64,000 nucleotides of DNA from JAAYYY01 sp964602995 (GCA_964602995.1 CAZRTM010000005.1:9243-73242), one strand, 5' to 3'. Numbered from the stretch's first letter, positions 36,056-45,454 are shown. The notes: a model not told the origin generated them from the letters alone. Numbers and translations are program-made.

Positions 36056-36087
36056 GGGTGGTAGAAGGAATTCTACCGCCCTTTTTT
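36056..36087 (+). terminator. terminator of tRNA-Asn
   Basis: Stem GGGTGGTAGAA (36056-36066) with TTCTACCGCCC (36071-36081), one G-U pair, 4-base loop, then six T. It starts seven bases after the tRNA. Confidence 0.93.
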
Positions 36088-36197
36088 GTTTTTGCCTTAT
36101 GATGGTTGACGTTTGTTCCTGGTTGTTCCTCCTCGCATAGTTGGTAGAATCCCAATCGTAGGCTGACGCTGAGACGCTGACAAAAGGAGAGTGTCCG

Positions 36198-37730
36198 ATG
36201 GCTAACTATAAGCCTGTCGCGCTGATCATTTTAGATGGCTGGGGAATTCGCGAGATGGAGCACGGCAATGCCGCGGTACTGGCGCACACGCCGAACTACG
36301 ACCGCTGGCTGCGGGAGTGTGAGCGCTGTATTCTGGATGCTTCGGGAGAAGCGGTCGGGCTGCCTGCCGACCAGATGGGCAATTCTGAAGTAGGACACCT
36401 GAATCTGGGGGCAGGGCGCATTGTCTATCAGGACCTCACGCGCATCAATATGAGCATCTCCGACAAGACGTTCTATGAGCAGGCGCCACTGGTCGAAGGC
36501 TTCAGCCATGCCAAGCACAACGAAGGAAAGGTGCACATTATCGGGTTGCTGGGCCCGGGTGGGGTACATAGCTACATTGGCCACCTGTACGCTACGATCG
36601 AGGCCTCGGAGGAGTACGGCGTTCGCCCTGTCCTGCACGTCATCACTGACGGACGCGACACACCGCCGAAGAGCGGGTTGGGCTATGTAAAGGAGCTGCG
36701 GGCGTTCCTGCAAAAACATCCGGCGACGATTGCCACCGTCAGCGGCCGCTACTATGCTATGGACCGTGACCAGCGCTGGCCGCGCACGGAGCTGGCTTAC
36801 CGGGCGATGGTGGAGCGCGAGGGAGAGCATGCGCAGACGGCTGAGGAGGCGATTGAGCAGTCGTATGCCAACAATGTGACGGACGAGTTTATCAAACCTA
36901 CCGTCATCACCAGCGCAGGCAACGTGAGCATCGAGGATGGCGACACGGTGATTTTCTACAACTTCCGCGCCGACCGTATGCGTCAGATTGTGCGCTCGCT
37001 GGTGGAAGAGGGGTTCGCTGGCTTTCCGGTGCGCAAATTTGAAGATTTGCGTGTGGTCACTTTTACTTCTTATGAGGAAGGATTGCCGGCCGCAGTTGTC
37101 TTTCCGGAACAGAATATCGTCAATCCGCTGGCCGAGGTGATTAGCAATGCCGGTCTCAGCCAGTTCCATGCTGCGGAGACCGAAAAATACGCCCACGTCA
37201 CCTACTTCTTTAACGGCGGTCGCGAGCAGCCATTTGAAGGCGAAGAGCGCCATTTGGAGGCGTCGCCGAAGGTGGCCACTTATGACCTGCAACCGGAGAT
37301 GAGCGCAGAACCCTTGACGGAGAGCGTGCTGAAGCGCGTTCGGGAGCATGACGACGCCTTTATCCTGGTCAACTATGCCAATCCGGATATGGTAGGGCAC
37401 ACAGGTGTGTTGGAAGCGGCCATCAAAGCATGTGAGACTGTGGACCGTTGCGCCGGTGAACTGGTGAAAGCGGTTGTGGAAAAAGGCGGTGTGGCGCTGG
37501 TGACGGCCGACCACGGCAACGCCGAACGGATGATTGACGAGGAAACGGGCGGACCACACACCTACCACACGACCAGTCCCGTTTCGTTTCTTATGATTGG
37601 TAATGAATATTTTGCGCCGCGACCGCGCGCCATTCTGGCTGACGTTGCGCCGACGGTACTGACCTTATTGGGGTTGGAGCAGCCCGCAGAGATGACCGGC
37701 CGCACGATTCTGGCACACAAAGGATTGTAA
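36198..37730 (+). CDS. gpmI: cofactor-independent phosphoglycerate mutase
   Basis: 510 residues, full length. N-terminal metal site VALIILDGWGIRE. The phosphorylated Ser is in ADQMGNSEVGHLNLGAGRIVYQDLTRI. The inserted transferase domain has HIIGLLGPGGVHSYIGHL, ITDGRDTPPKSG and SGRYYAMDRDQRW. The second metal site is INYANPDMVGHTGVLEAA-like (here VNYANPDMVGHTG) and VTADHGNAERM. It converts 3- to 2-phosphoglycerate in glycolysis using manganese. ATG 36198 follows AAAGGAGAG. Confidence 0.98.
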   Translation: MANYKPVALIILDGWGIREMEHGNAAVLAHTPNYDRWLRECERCILDASGEAVGLPADQMGNSEVGHLNLGAGRIVYQDLTRINMSISDKTFYEQAPLVEGFSHAKHNEGKVHIIGLLGPGGVHSYIGHLYATIEASEEYGVRPVLHVITDGRDTPPKSGLGYVKELRAFLQKHPATIATVSGRYYAMDRDQRWPRTELAYRAMVEREGEHAQTAEEAIEQSYANNVTDEFIKPTVITSAGNVSIEDGDTVIFYNFRADRMRQIVRSLVEEGFAGFPVRKFEDLRVVTFTSYEEGLPAAVVFPEQNIVNPLAEVISNAGLSQFHAAETEKYAHVTYFFNGGREQPFEGEERHLEASPKVATYDLQPEMSAEPLTESVLKRVREHDDAFILVNYANPDMVGHTGVLEAAIKACETVDRCAGELVKAVVEKGGVALVTADHGNAERMIDEETGGPHTYHTTSPVSFLMIGNEYFAPRPRAILADVAPTVLTLLGLEQPAEMTGRTILAHKGL

Positions 37731-37754
37731 ACCGGTTGTCCGGCCTGCCTGTTT

Positions 37755-39338
37755 ATGCCTGGCTTACATACTATCTACCTTACTTCTGAAGATGACATTG
37801 TCTCCATTTGTGACCGCCTGCATTGGGTGCAGGGGGAACACCGCGTGTTGCTGGTGTTGCCCGCCGAGGATGAGCGCCTGCTGACAGAGTGGATCGACCT
37901 GGTGCGGCTGCGTCGTTGTGCGGAGCAATTGCGGCTGGAGATTGGCCTGGCAGGCGTAAACGGCGAGGTAATGAGCCAGGCGCGAGCGTTGGGCATCGCC
38001 ACCTTCCGTTCGGAAAAGCAAGCGCAGAAGGCGCGGCGTGGCTGGTGGCGTGGACGGCGCGGCTGGCACCGGCCCACGCGTCCCGGAGCCACCGTGAAGC
38101 TGGGGGAAGAGGGCAGTCTACGTTCATTGCCCGATGAGGCAGATCGCCGTGAGATGTATCGCCGCATGGCTCCCCGCAGCACGTGGCAGCTTTGGATGCG
38201 GCGCTATCTGGGTATCCTACTCTTCTTCTTGACGCTGGCTATTTTCACCATTGGCGTGGCCTACGCTGTCCCTGGGGCGACGGTCATGCTCTACCCTGAG
38301 GTGGAACCCCTACAGGTGACGAGACAGATTGTGGCCGATCCGCAACTGGAGTCAGTTGATTTTAGCGGCGCGACGGTGCCCGGCCGGCTGCTGGTGGTGA
38401 CAAAACAGTGGCAGGCGGAAGTGGCCACGACGGGAACGCTAGATGTGCCTGATGCTCCGGCGCGGGGGACGGTTGTTTTTGTGAACCTCATTGAACAACC
38501 GGTGACGGTCCCAGCCGGCACGAGAGTGACCACATCCACCGGGGACCGTATTGCGTTCCAGACTTTGGAGGCGGTCGAGGTGGCGGATGCTGTGGGCGCG
38601 ACGGCTGAAGTGGGCGTCGTCGCCGTCGATCCGGGGCCTGATGGCAATGTGGGCGCCAATCAGGTCAACCGCATTGAAGGCTCGCTGGCGTTGCAGCTAG
38701 AGGTGCGTAACCTGGAAGCGATGCGTGGAGGCGGCGTGCGTACGGTGCCGGCGGTGGCGCGCGAGGACCAGGAACGGTTGCGCGCCCAGGTGCTGCAATA
38801 TCTGCAGACGTTGGCAATGGCTGAGATGCAAGAGCTGTTGAATGACAACGAATTTCTGGCCCGGGACTCATTGCGCGTGGCGCAGATCAGACAGGAGACA
38901 TATTCCCACTTTGCCGGCGAACGCGCGGAACGGCTGGCGCTCGAAATCCGCGCCGAGATTCATGGCACGGCGGTTGATGCCTCACAGGCCAATGAGCTGA
39001 TTTATGAAGAGCTGGCGCAGGCGGTCAGGCCAGGGTTCGAATTGGTTCCCGACACGTTCAACTTTTACAGTGACGAGGTGTTGGGCGTCGACCAGCAAGG
39101 GCGCGTGACCTTTGAGATGGTCGGCGAGGTGTTGATGGCGGCGTCGCTTGATGCTGAGGAACCGGTCAACAAGATCGCCGGACAAGAAATTGGCATCGCC
39201 GCTGCCTATCTGTATGAACAACTTCCCCTGAGTGACTACCCCACGATTCGCGTCTGGCCCGACTGGTTTGGGCGTATGCCTTTTCTGCCGGTACGCATCC
39301 AGACCCAGGTGATGCCCGGCGGCCAACCCGAGGCCTGA
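37755..39338 (+). CDS. membrane protein with baseplate J/gp47-like domain
   Basis: 527 residues. The N-terminal part (about 1-140) is soluble, begins with a small alpha/beta domain (TIYLTSEDDIVSICDRLHWVQGEHRVLLVLPAE), and has a very basic Arg/Trp stretch. One TM helix at about 155-175 (LGILLFFLTLAIFTIGVAYAV) follows. The external part holds the region typical of baseplate J proteins: GTVVFVNLIEQPVTVPAGTRVTTSTGDRIAFQTLEAVEVADA...VVAVDPGPDGNVGANQVNRIEG. No phage or contractile-injection gene lies nearby; the neighbours gpmI, ruvX and mltG are housekeeping. Function unknown. The start is 24 bases after gpmI, and no clear ribosome site is visible. Confidence 0.75.
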   Translation: MPGLHTIYLTSEDDIVSICDRLHWVQGEHRVLLVLPAEDERLLTEWIDLVRLRRCAEQLRLEIGLAGVNGEVMSQARALGIATFRSEKQAQKARRGWWRGRRGWHRPTRPGATVKLGEEGSLRSLPDEADRREMYRRMAPRSTWQLWMRRYLGILLFFLTLAIFTIGVAYAVPGATVMLYPEVEPLQVTRQIVADPQLESVDFSGATVPGRLLVVTKQWQAEVATTGTLDVPDAPARGTVVFVNLIEQPVTVPAGTRVTTSTGDRIAFQTLEAVEVADAVGATAEVGVVAVDPGPDGNVGANQVNRIEGSLALQLEVRNLEAMRGGGVRTVPAVAREDQERLRAQVLQYLQTLAMAEMQELLNDNEFLARDSLRVAQIRQETYSHFAGERAERLALEIRAEIHGTAVDASQANELIYEELAQAVRPGFELVPDTFNFYSDEVLGVDQQGRVTFEMVGEVLMAASLDAEEPVNKIAGQEIGIAAAYLYEQLPLSDYPTIRVWPDWFGRMPFLPVRIQTQVMPGGQPEA

Positions 39339-39455
39339 CGGCGTTTATCGTTTACGCTCCTGTCAGATACGACGCACTTCTCAAAGCTGGATCGATTAAG
39401 CGTAGGAAAGTCGTAGTACAAAATAGCCTGTATTTGTGTTAGAACGTGATAATTG

Positions 39456-39932
39456 ATGGTGAATGAACAAAGTCCGGACGTGACGGGCCAGCCTGTACCG
39501 GGGAAGCGGATTATGGCGCTGGATCTGGGCGAAAAGCGCATAGGAGTTGCCTTGAGCGATGAAACGCACCTCATCGCTCGTTCCTATACCGTGCTGAAGC
39601 GCGCCTCGCGACGGGCCGATTTTGCGCAGCTTGCCGCTATTGTTGCCGAGAACGATGTGGGTTTTCTTGTCGTGGGCTTGCCCGTTAAGTTAAGCGGTGA
39701 GGAAGGCCCCATTGCGGCCTGGGTACGTGATTACACGGCCGCGTTAGCGAAACAGCTTGGTATCGATTATGCTCTCTGGGATGAGAGTTTCACCACACAG
39801 CAGGCTAGCGAGAGCATGCGCCAGCGGGGGACGCGGGCCAAAGAGCAGCGAGGCTGGGTAGACGCCGTCGCCGCTGCTTTCATCCTGCAAGATTTTCTGG
39901 ATGCTCGCCGTGACAGGGCCTCTCTGCCATGA
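39456..39932 (+). CDS. ruvX: RuvX/YqgF family putative pre-16S rRNA nuclease
   Basis: 158 residues from ATG 39456 (TTG 39453 and GTG 39459 are neighbouring options). The RNase H-like fold is clear: RIMALDLGEKRIGVALSDE with the first catalytic Asp, FLVVGLPVKLSGEEGP, WDESFTTQQASESM with the conserved Glu, and a final VDAVAAAFILQDFL with Asp. The family matures 16S rRNA 5' ends and was earlier named a Holliday junction resolvase. Its last codon overlaps the mltG start (ATGA), a widely conserved ruvX-mltG pairing. Confidence 0.94.
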   Translation: MVNEQSPDVTGQPVPGKRIMALDLGEKRIGVALSDETHLIARSYTVLKRASRRADFAQLAAIVAENDVGFLVVGLPVKLSGEEGPIAAWVRDYTAALAKQLGIDYALWDESFTTQQASESMRQRGTRAKEQRGWVDAVAAAFILQDFLDARRDRASLP

Positions 39933-41152
39933 ACAAAGATAACACCGGAGTGAGAGCTGAAGTGAAGGAAGCAGTACGCAAAGATCCTTATGAAAAGAAG
40001 CCGGGCCTCTTCACCTGGCTGGTGCGGCTCGCCGTGCTTGGCGTGGCGGTTACCGTCTGCGCCGCCGCTGGACTACTGCTCTATTTGCAGTGGCTGGGTG
40101 CGGCCAATGGCGGTGGCGCCGTTTCGTTGAATACAGCGGAACGAATCTACCTGCAGAGTTATCTGGCGGCCCGCGCTTCAGATCTGGAGAAACCGGCCGG
40201 ACGAGGCGTGCAACCGCTGCCTTTCAACATCCAGTCTGGCCAGTCGGCCAATGAGATCGCCGCCGCCCTGGTGGATGCCGGATTGCTTCAGGATCGGGAG
40301 CTGTTTATCAACTATGTGCGCTTTCATGGGTTGGATTCTGAGCTAGAGGCGGGCACCTATCTGGTGGACCCCCGTTCCACTGTGCCGGAGTTGGCGCAGA
40401 CCTTAACCGAAGCATTTGCGCAGGAGGTTGAGGTGCGCCTGCTGGAAGGGTGGCGCGCTGAGGAGATGGCGCAAACGGTCGCCTCTCTGAGTGGGGTTCA
40501 AATTAGCGCCGTCGAATTTATGCAGATTGTGAACCGGGAGCAGCCATTTGACCTGTCTGCTTATAGCTTTGCCAGCGAAATACCAGATGGCGCGTCGCTG
40601 GAGGGCTATCTGTTCCCCGACACCTACCGCGTTCCACTGGATGCCGACGCTCCCTATCTGCTGAACCTGATGTTGGCCAACTTCGACCGGCGCGTCACCT
40701 CCGCGATGCGCGAGGCGTTCGCCGCCAACGGCCTGACTCTACACGAGGCTGTGACGCTGGCTTCCATTGTGGAGCGCGAGACGCCGCTTCCTGAGGAACG
40801 GCCGATGGTGGCGGCGGTCTTTTACAACCGGCTGGCCCAGGATATGCCATTGCAGGCCGATCCCACGGTGCAATATGCTGTGGGCCGTGATTTGAACTCA
40901 AGTAGCTGGTGGAAGTCGCCGCTGACACGGGCCGATTTACAGTTGGATTCCCCCTATAACACTTATCTCTATCCCGGGTTGCCGCCTGGGCCAATTGCCA
41001 ACCCGGGGCTGGCGACGCTGGAAGCGGTAGCCCATCCCACCCCTTCTAATAACCTCTACTTTGTTGCCGACTGCAATGCAGCCACAGCGGGCGCCCACCT
41101 GTTTAGCGAGACGTATGAACAACATCTGTTCAAAGTGGAGCAGTGCCGTTAG
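39929..41152 (+). CDS. mltG: endolytic transglycosylase MltG
   Basis: 407 residues. Cytoplasmic basic tail, one TM helix (LGVAVTVCAAAGLLLYLQWLG), a LysM-like domain (FNIQSGQSANEIAAALVDAGLLQDRELFINYVRF), and the YceG catalytic domain. In it LEGYLFPDTYRVP, LASIVERETPLPEERPMVAAVFYNRLAQDMPLQADPTVQYAVG and SPYNTYLYPGLPPGPIANPG are the family signature, with the catalytic Glu in IVERET. It cleaves nascent peptidoglycan and sets glycan strand length. The next gene starts inside its last codons, in another frame. Confidence 0.96.
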   Translation: MNKDNTGVRAEVKEAVRKDPYEKKPGLFTWLVRLAVLGVAVTVCAAAGLLLYLQWLGAANGGGAVSLNTAERIYLQSYLAARASDLEKPAGRGVQPLPFNIQSGQSANEIAAALVDAGLLQDRELFINYVRFHGLDSELEAGTYLVDPRSTVPELAQTLTEAFAQEVEVRLLEGWRAEEMAQTVASLSGVQISAVEFMQIVNREQPFDLSAYSFASEIPDGASLEGYLFPDTYRVPLDADAPYLLNLMLANFDRRVTSAMREAFAANGLTLHEAVTLASIVERETPLPEERPMVAAVFYNRLAQDMPLQADPTVQYAVGRDLNSSSWWKSPLTRADLQLDSPYNTYLYPGLPPGPIANPGLATLEAVAHPTPSNNLYFVADCNAATAGAHLFSETYEQHLFKVEQCR

Positions 41153-41801
41153 TAGCAGCGGCGGTCTGCGTGGCAGCGCGACGTATCATAGGCCTGTCAT
41201 AGCCGCGTTGCTGCTTCTGCTGCTCCTGCTCAGCGGCTGTAGCAGCGTGCGGCCGGTTGTGAAGGTCGGCCTGGTAGCGCCGTTTGAAGGACGGTATCGT
41301 CCTATCGGCTATGATGCCATTTATGCGGCGCGGCTGGCCATTCGCGAGATAAACGCGAGCGGCGGTATTGACGGCACGATGGTGGAATTGGTGGCGCTGG
41401 ACGATAGCGGCGACCTGGAACTGGCCCGGCAGGCTGCGGCCAGCCTGGTGCTGGATCCGCAGGTGGTGGCCGTCGTCGGCCACTGGCTGCCGCAGACCAC
41501 GGAAGCGGCCGACGCTGTTTATATGGAGGGCAATTTGCCTCTGCTCCCGGCCGGGACCGGCCTGTTTTCAGGAGTTGATCCGGCAACGTTGCCTGCTTCA
41601 TTTCTCGACGCTTATGCTGCTGTCACCCCCTTTGATGAGGAGGCAGGTTTCTATGCCGGCCCGGCTTACGACGCCCTAAATCTGATCTTTGAGGGCTTAG
41701 AGCTTGCTAAAACGACAGGAGAAATCGACCGCGCCAGTGTTGCAGGCGCCATAGAGGGATTACAATACGAGGGTCTGACAGGGACAGTCTATTGGCCCTG
41801 A
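41115..41801 (+). CDS. shortened branched-chain amino acid-type solute-binding lipoprotein
   Basis: 228 residues from ATG 41115, overlapping mltG by 38 bases. The lipobox is LLLLLLLSGCSSV. The mature part matches the first lobe of type I periplasmic binding proteins (VKVGLVAPFEGRYRPIGYDAIYAARLAIREINASGGIDG, VVAVVGHWLPQTTEAADAVYMEGNLPLLPAGTG). It then jumps to what is normally the C-terminal region (FLDAYAAVTPFDEEAGFYAGPAYDALNLIFEGLELA, VAGAIEGLQYEGLTGTVYWP). About 130-150 residues of the second lobe seem to be missing without a frame break. No permease or ATPase gene adjoins, so transport is doubtful; a sensor or wall-related role is possible. Confidence 0.75.
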   Translation: MNNICSKWSSAVSSSGGLRGSATYHRPVIAALLLLLLLLSGCSSVRPVVKVGLVAPFEGRYRPIGYDAIYAARLAIREINASGGIDGTMVELVALDDSGDLELARQAAASLVLDPQVVAVVGHWLPQTTEAADAVYMEGNLPLLPAGTGLFSGVDPATLPASFLDAYAAVTPFDEEAGFYAGPAYDALNLIFEGLELAKTTGEIDRASVAGAIEGLQYEGLTGTVYWP

Positions 41802-41876
41802 TGAAGAACGCGTGCATTAAAGGCGCAGGCCCGCATTAGATAACAGGAACCGATTTGTTTCAGGAGGGAAATCGGA

Positions 41877-42782
41877 ATGCAACGAATTCTGGGCATCATC
41901 ATGATAGCCATCGGCGTTTCGGGGCTTGTATTGAGCTTTGCCGGTCTCATTGCCAGTCAACGGCTGGTTGACAATATCGGCACCGGGATAGAGGCGAATT
42001 TGACGTTGACGATTGAGAGCCTGGATACCGTGAACGAGACATTATTGCTGAGCAAAGTTACCGTCGGTCAGATGAGTGAGGCGCTGCTGGCGGTCGAGGA
42101 GACGGCAGATAACGTGGTTATTGCTATCAACGATACACAGCCGCTTTTGGAGCAGGCGTCCCAGGTTACGACTGAGGATGTGCCCGAAAGCATTGAAGCT
42201 TTTCAGAATACGCTCCCGGCGTTGACTGATGTGGCAGCCACGATTGACGATACGCTGCGTACGCTCAGCGCGTTCGGTTTTCAGCGCTCCATTCTGGGTG
42301 TGCCTCTGGGCTTTGACCTGGGCATCGACTATGATCCTGAAGTTCCGTTCGACCAATCAGTGGAGGACCTGGGCGCCAGCCTGGAGGGGATGCCTGATGA
42401 CCTGCGCAGTTTGAAGCGGCATCTGGACCAGGCGAACCGTAATTTGAGCACAATCGGCGACAATATCGATACCATCTCCGGCAATCTAGGTATGATTAAT
42501 GAGAACGTCTCTGAGGTGGAGCCGCTGATTGATGACTATCTGCTAATCGTCACCGAACTGTCGGACTCGGCGCGCCAGACGCGATCCTTTGTGACCCAGC
42601 AGTTGGGCCAGGTCAAGATCATTGTGAGTATCATTGCCATCTGGCTGGGATTGGCCCAGTTTGCGCCTATTTACCTGGGGTGGGAGCTGTTGGTGCGCGG
42701 GCGTGGAACTGAGACCAGAACTGACACCAGAACTGAAGCCGTAGTCCTGGATGAGGACAATGGCAAGGATGTGGTGTCGTGA
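41877..42782 (+). CDS. two-TM coiled-coil membrane protein of unknown function
   Basis: 301 residues. A TM helix at each end (LGIIMIAIGVSGLVLSFAGLIAS near residues 4-26; VKIIVSIIAIWLGLAQFAPIYLGW near 240-265) encloses an extracytoplasmic region rich in heptad-like Leu/Ile/Val. Examples are TIESLDTVNETLLLSKVTVGQMSEALLAVEET and DNIDTISGNLGMINENVSEVEPLIDDYL. A short charged cytoplasmic tail follows. The look is that of chemoreceptor-like or MCE-like helical hairpins, but no known domain is recognised. Ribosome site AGGAGGG. Its stop overlaps the GTG start of the lytic transglycosylase gene (GTGA), so the two are translationally coupled and may act together on the wall. Confidence 0.75.
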   Translation: MQRILGIIMIAIGVSGLVLSFAGLIASQRLVDNIGTGIEANLTLTIESLDTVNETLLLSKVTVGQMSEALLAVEETADNVVIAINDTQPLLEQASQVTTEDVPESIEAFQNTLPALTDVAATIDDTLRTLSAFGFQRSILGVPLGFDLGIDYDPEVPFDQSVEDLGASLEGMPDDLRSLKRHLDQANRNLSTIGDNIDTISGNLGMINENVSEVEPLIDDYLLIVTELSDSARQTRSFVTQQLGQVKIIVSIIAIWLGLAQFAPIYLGWELLVRGRGTETRTDTRTEAVVLDEDNGKDVVS

Positions 42783-45367
42783 GTCGAATGGTTAGCCTGA
42801 GGCGCGGCTATCGCTGCCTCTTCCTACCGCTGCTCCTGCTTCTGTTGGCCAGTTGTGCCATGGAAGAGAAGCAGCCCGATTCACCAACGGAGGCGCCGGC
42901 TGTGTTACCCACAGATGGCGTCGAAGCAGTGGGTTTGGTGGCGACGCCAACCTTGCTGCCTCACCTGCCGACGAACACGCCAGTAAGCACGCCGGCGGGA
43001 ACGCCAACGCCATCTCCTTCCCCCAGCGCCACGCCGGAACCAAGCCCGACGCCTTTGCCGCAAGAACGGCTGGAGCTGGCCCAGGTTTATCTTACCAACC
43101 ACGAATTTGATTCTGCGGCGCGCGAGTTCCAGGCCAGCCTCAGCAGCCCTGGCGCCCTGAGCAAGGAGCAACAGGAAGAGGCGCTGTGGGGGTTGAGCCT
43201 GTCCTACCTGCGTGACAACCGCTTTGACGAGGCGCTAGATACGCTGAACCGCTACCGCGAGCTGGCTGGCGCCTCGACCGCGACGGAGGGACCAGGCGCG
43301 GGATCACAGCCGGGAGCAGCTTCCGCGGAAAGGGGTTCCACAAAAGAGGCGGAGGCGCTGTTCCACCAGGCAGAAGCGTATCGCAACATGGGCGACTGCG
43401 CACAGGCCGTCTCTAACTACGAGGATGCGCTGCAGGGGATGCCGGGTCTTGCTGCCTACATCCATCCGCTCATTGCCCAATGTCGGCTGGCGCAAGGCGA
43501 CACTCAGGGGGCGATTGCGGCCTATGAGGCAGCGGCCGCGGCGCCAGCCCACCGCCTGACCACAGTGGAGACGCGCCAGGAGCTGGCGGCGCTCTATGCC
43601 CAGGAAGGCAATGTGACGGCGGCCATTGAGCAGTACGATGCCATTCACGACCTGGCGCAAACGGAGCTTACGCGGGGCCAGATGACTTATCTGGCAGGCA
43701 AAGCGCTCCTTGACAGTGGCGACCAGGTTGCTGCTTTTGAGCGGTTCATGAAGGGCGTGAACGACTATCCGCGCGCCTATTACAGTTATCTGGGGCTGGT
43801 GGAGCTTGTTGACGCCGGACAGCCTGTGGACCTATTCCAGCGCGGCCTGGTTGATTATTATGCCGATGCCTTCCTGCCGGCTATTGCGGCGTTTGAGAGT
43901 TACATACAGAGCAGCCCGCAAGATTACCGGCCGGATACGCACCTTTATCTGGCCTGGTCTTACGAGGCGGTTGGCAATCTGGAAGCGGCTCTGAACCATC
44001 TGCAACTCTATGGCGCGATTAGCGATGAGTCTGGTGGTACGCCATATGCAGCTAAGGCAGCCCTGGAGCGGGGCAAGGTGTATGCGCGGGCCGGCCAGAA
44101 CGAGAACGCGATGGCTGCCTATCAAGGGCTGATTGAAAGCTACCCGCAGACGGCCGAGGCGCAAGAAGCGGCGTGGTTGGCGGGGGTGCTGGCTGAGGGC
44201 ATGGGCAATTTGGAGCAGGCTCGCCAGCTTTACGTTCAGTTGGCCCAGGCGTACCCTGACCATGAACAGGCGCCGCGGGCGCTGTTTAAAGCGGGCATGA
44301 TGGCCTATGGCAGTGGGTTGACGGCCGAGGCCCAGCAGGCATGGCAGACTCTGACCAGGGTCTATCCCGCCAATGAATATGGCGCAGCGGCGCTTATCTG
44401 GTTGATGCGCACACTGCCGGAGGACGAGGCCGAACCGTACGTCATTACAGCAACGCAACTTTCGGGCGTGGGGTATTATCCGCTGCGCGCCGGGGAGCTG
44501 GCCCGAGAAGTTGAGCCATTTGCGCGCGAAGGGGAGCTGGCGTTGCCCGCCGGAGAGGATGATGAGGAGACAGCCGCGGAACGGCGAGAGGCCGAGGCCT
44601 GGCTGGCTTCGTGGTTGGGTCTGGAGGAGGATGCGGTCAGTAGTGACCTTTCGCCGGAGCTGGCCCAGGACCCGCGCCTACTGCGCGGCGAGCTGTTGTG
44701 GCGGCTGGGTCTCTATGAGGATGGCAAACGAGAGCTGGAGGCGCTGCGCCAGGATTATGCCCGTGATGCCGTTGCCAGTTACCAGCTTGCGCTGCGCTTC
44801 CGTGATATCGGAATTTATCGTTCTTCGATTATCGCTGCTGATTCAGTTCTGCTGCTATCGGGCCAGAGCGTCTTTGAAGCGCCGCGGCTCATCGGGCGGC
44901 TCAGCTATCCCGTGTATTACAGCGACATTATCCTGTCCCTGGCCGAGAATTACGGATACGATCCGTTGCTGCAGTTCGCGCTGGTCAGGCAGGAAAGTCT
45001 GTATGAGAGCTTTATCGCCTCTCACGCGGGGGCGCAGGGCCTGAGCCAGGTGATGCCGGCGACAGGTGAGTACATTGCGCAGCGATTGGGCCTGGCCGAT
45101 TATGAAAATCAGGACCTCTACCGCCCGCGCATGGGGCTGGTCTTCGGCGCCTACTATCTGCAGGAGCAGTTGAACACCTTTGATGGCGATATCCCCGCGG
45201 CCCTTTCCGCCTATAACGCTGGCCCAGGAAACGCGGCGCGCTGGCACGCTGCTGCAGGAGATGATCTGGATTTATATCTGGAGACGGTCAATTTCTCCGA
45301 GACGCGCACGTACATTCAGCGCATTTACAGCGGTTACGTCATCTATCGTTACCTCTACACCGAATAA
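42779..45367 (+). CDS. lipoprotein lytic transglycosylase with TPR region (SLT type)
   Basis: 862 residues, GTG start at 42779 overlapping the upstream stop. Lipobox LLLLLASCAMEE, a Thr/Pro-rich spacer, then many TPR-like helical repeats (for example YLTNHEFDSAAREFQASL, LALAWSYEA-type and QGLIESYPQTAEAQEAAWLAG). The Slt70-like superhelix is followed by a C-terminal goose-type lysozyme domain. Its catalytic Glu is in YGYDPLLQFALVRQESLYES, followed by GAQGLSQVMPATGEYIAQRLGL and LSAYNAGPGNAARW. It cleaves peptidoglycan glycan strands, leaving 1,6-anhydro ends. As a lipoprotein it acts at the outer face of the membrane. It sits right before the triplicated family. Confidence 0.92.
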   Translation: MSRMVSLRRGYRCLFLPLLLLLLASCAMEEKQPDSPTEAPAVLPTDGVEAVGLVATPTLLPHLPTNTPVSTPAGTPTPSPSPSATPEPSPTPLPQERLELAQVYLTNHEFDSAAREFQASLSSPGALSKEQQEEALWGLSLSYLRDNRFDEALDTLNRYRELAGASTATEGPGAGSQPGAASAERGSTKEAEALFHQAEAYRNMGDCAQAVSNYEDALQGMPGLAAYIHPLIAQCRLAQGDTQGAIAAYEAAAAAPAHRLTTVETRQELAALYAQEGNVTAAIEQYDAIHDLAQTELTRGQMTYLAGKALLDSGDQVAAFERFMKGVNDYPRAYYSYLGLVELVDAGQPVDLFQRGLVDYYADAFLPAIAAFESYIQSSPQDYRPDTHLYLAWSYEAVGNLEAALNHLQLYGAISDESGGTPYAAKAALERGKVYARAGQNENAMAAYQGLIESYPQTAEAQEAAWLAGVLAEGMGNLEQARQLYVQLAQAYPDHEQAPRALFKAGMMAYGSGLTAEAQQAWQTLTRVYPANEYGAAALIWLMRTLPEDEAEPYVITATQLSGVGYYPLRAGELAREVEPFAREGELALPAGEDDEETAAERREAEAWLASWLGLEEDAVSSDLSPELAQDPRLLRGELLWRLGLYEDGKRELEALRQDYARDAVASYQLALRFRDIGIYRSSIIAADSVLLLSGQSVFEAPRLIGRLSYPVYYSDIILSLAENYGYDPLLQFALVRQESLYESFIASHAGAQGLSQVMPATGEYIAQRLGLADYENQDLYRPRMGLVFGAYYLQEQLNTFDGDIPAALSAYNAGPGNAARWHAAAGDDLDLYLETVNFSETRTYIQRIYSGYVIYRYLYTE

Positions 45368-45454
45368 ACATAAGCCCAATCAAGCGCCATGCCTTTTGAC
45401 GTGTAGGAGCCGCCGCAAGAGACAATCTGTAGAAGAGAAAAGCGAAGCATTTCA

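Noticed and set aside
36231..37568. 445-codon minus-strand open frame
   Set aside because: It is antisense to gpmI, which is full length and intact; a GC-rich shadow frame.
37755..39338. prophage or contractile injection system
   Set aside because: Only the baseplate J-like fold is present; the neighbours are glycolytic, rRNA-maturation and wall genes with no tail, sheath or ATPase genes.
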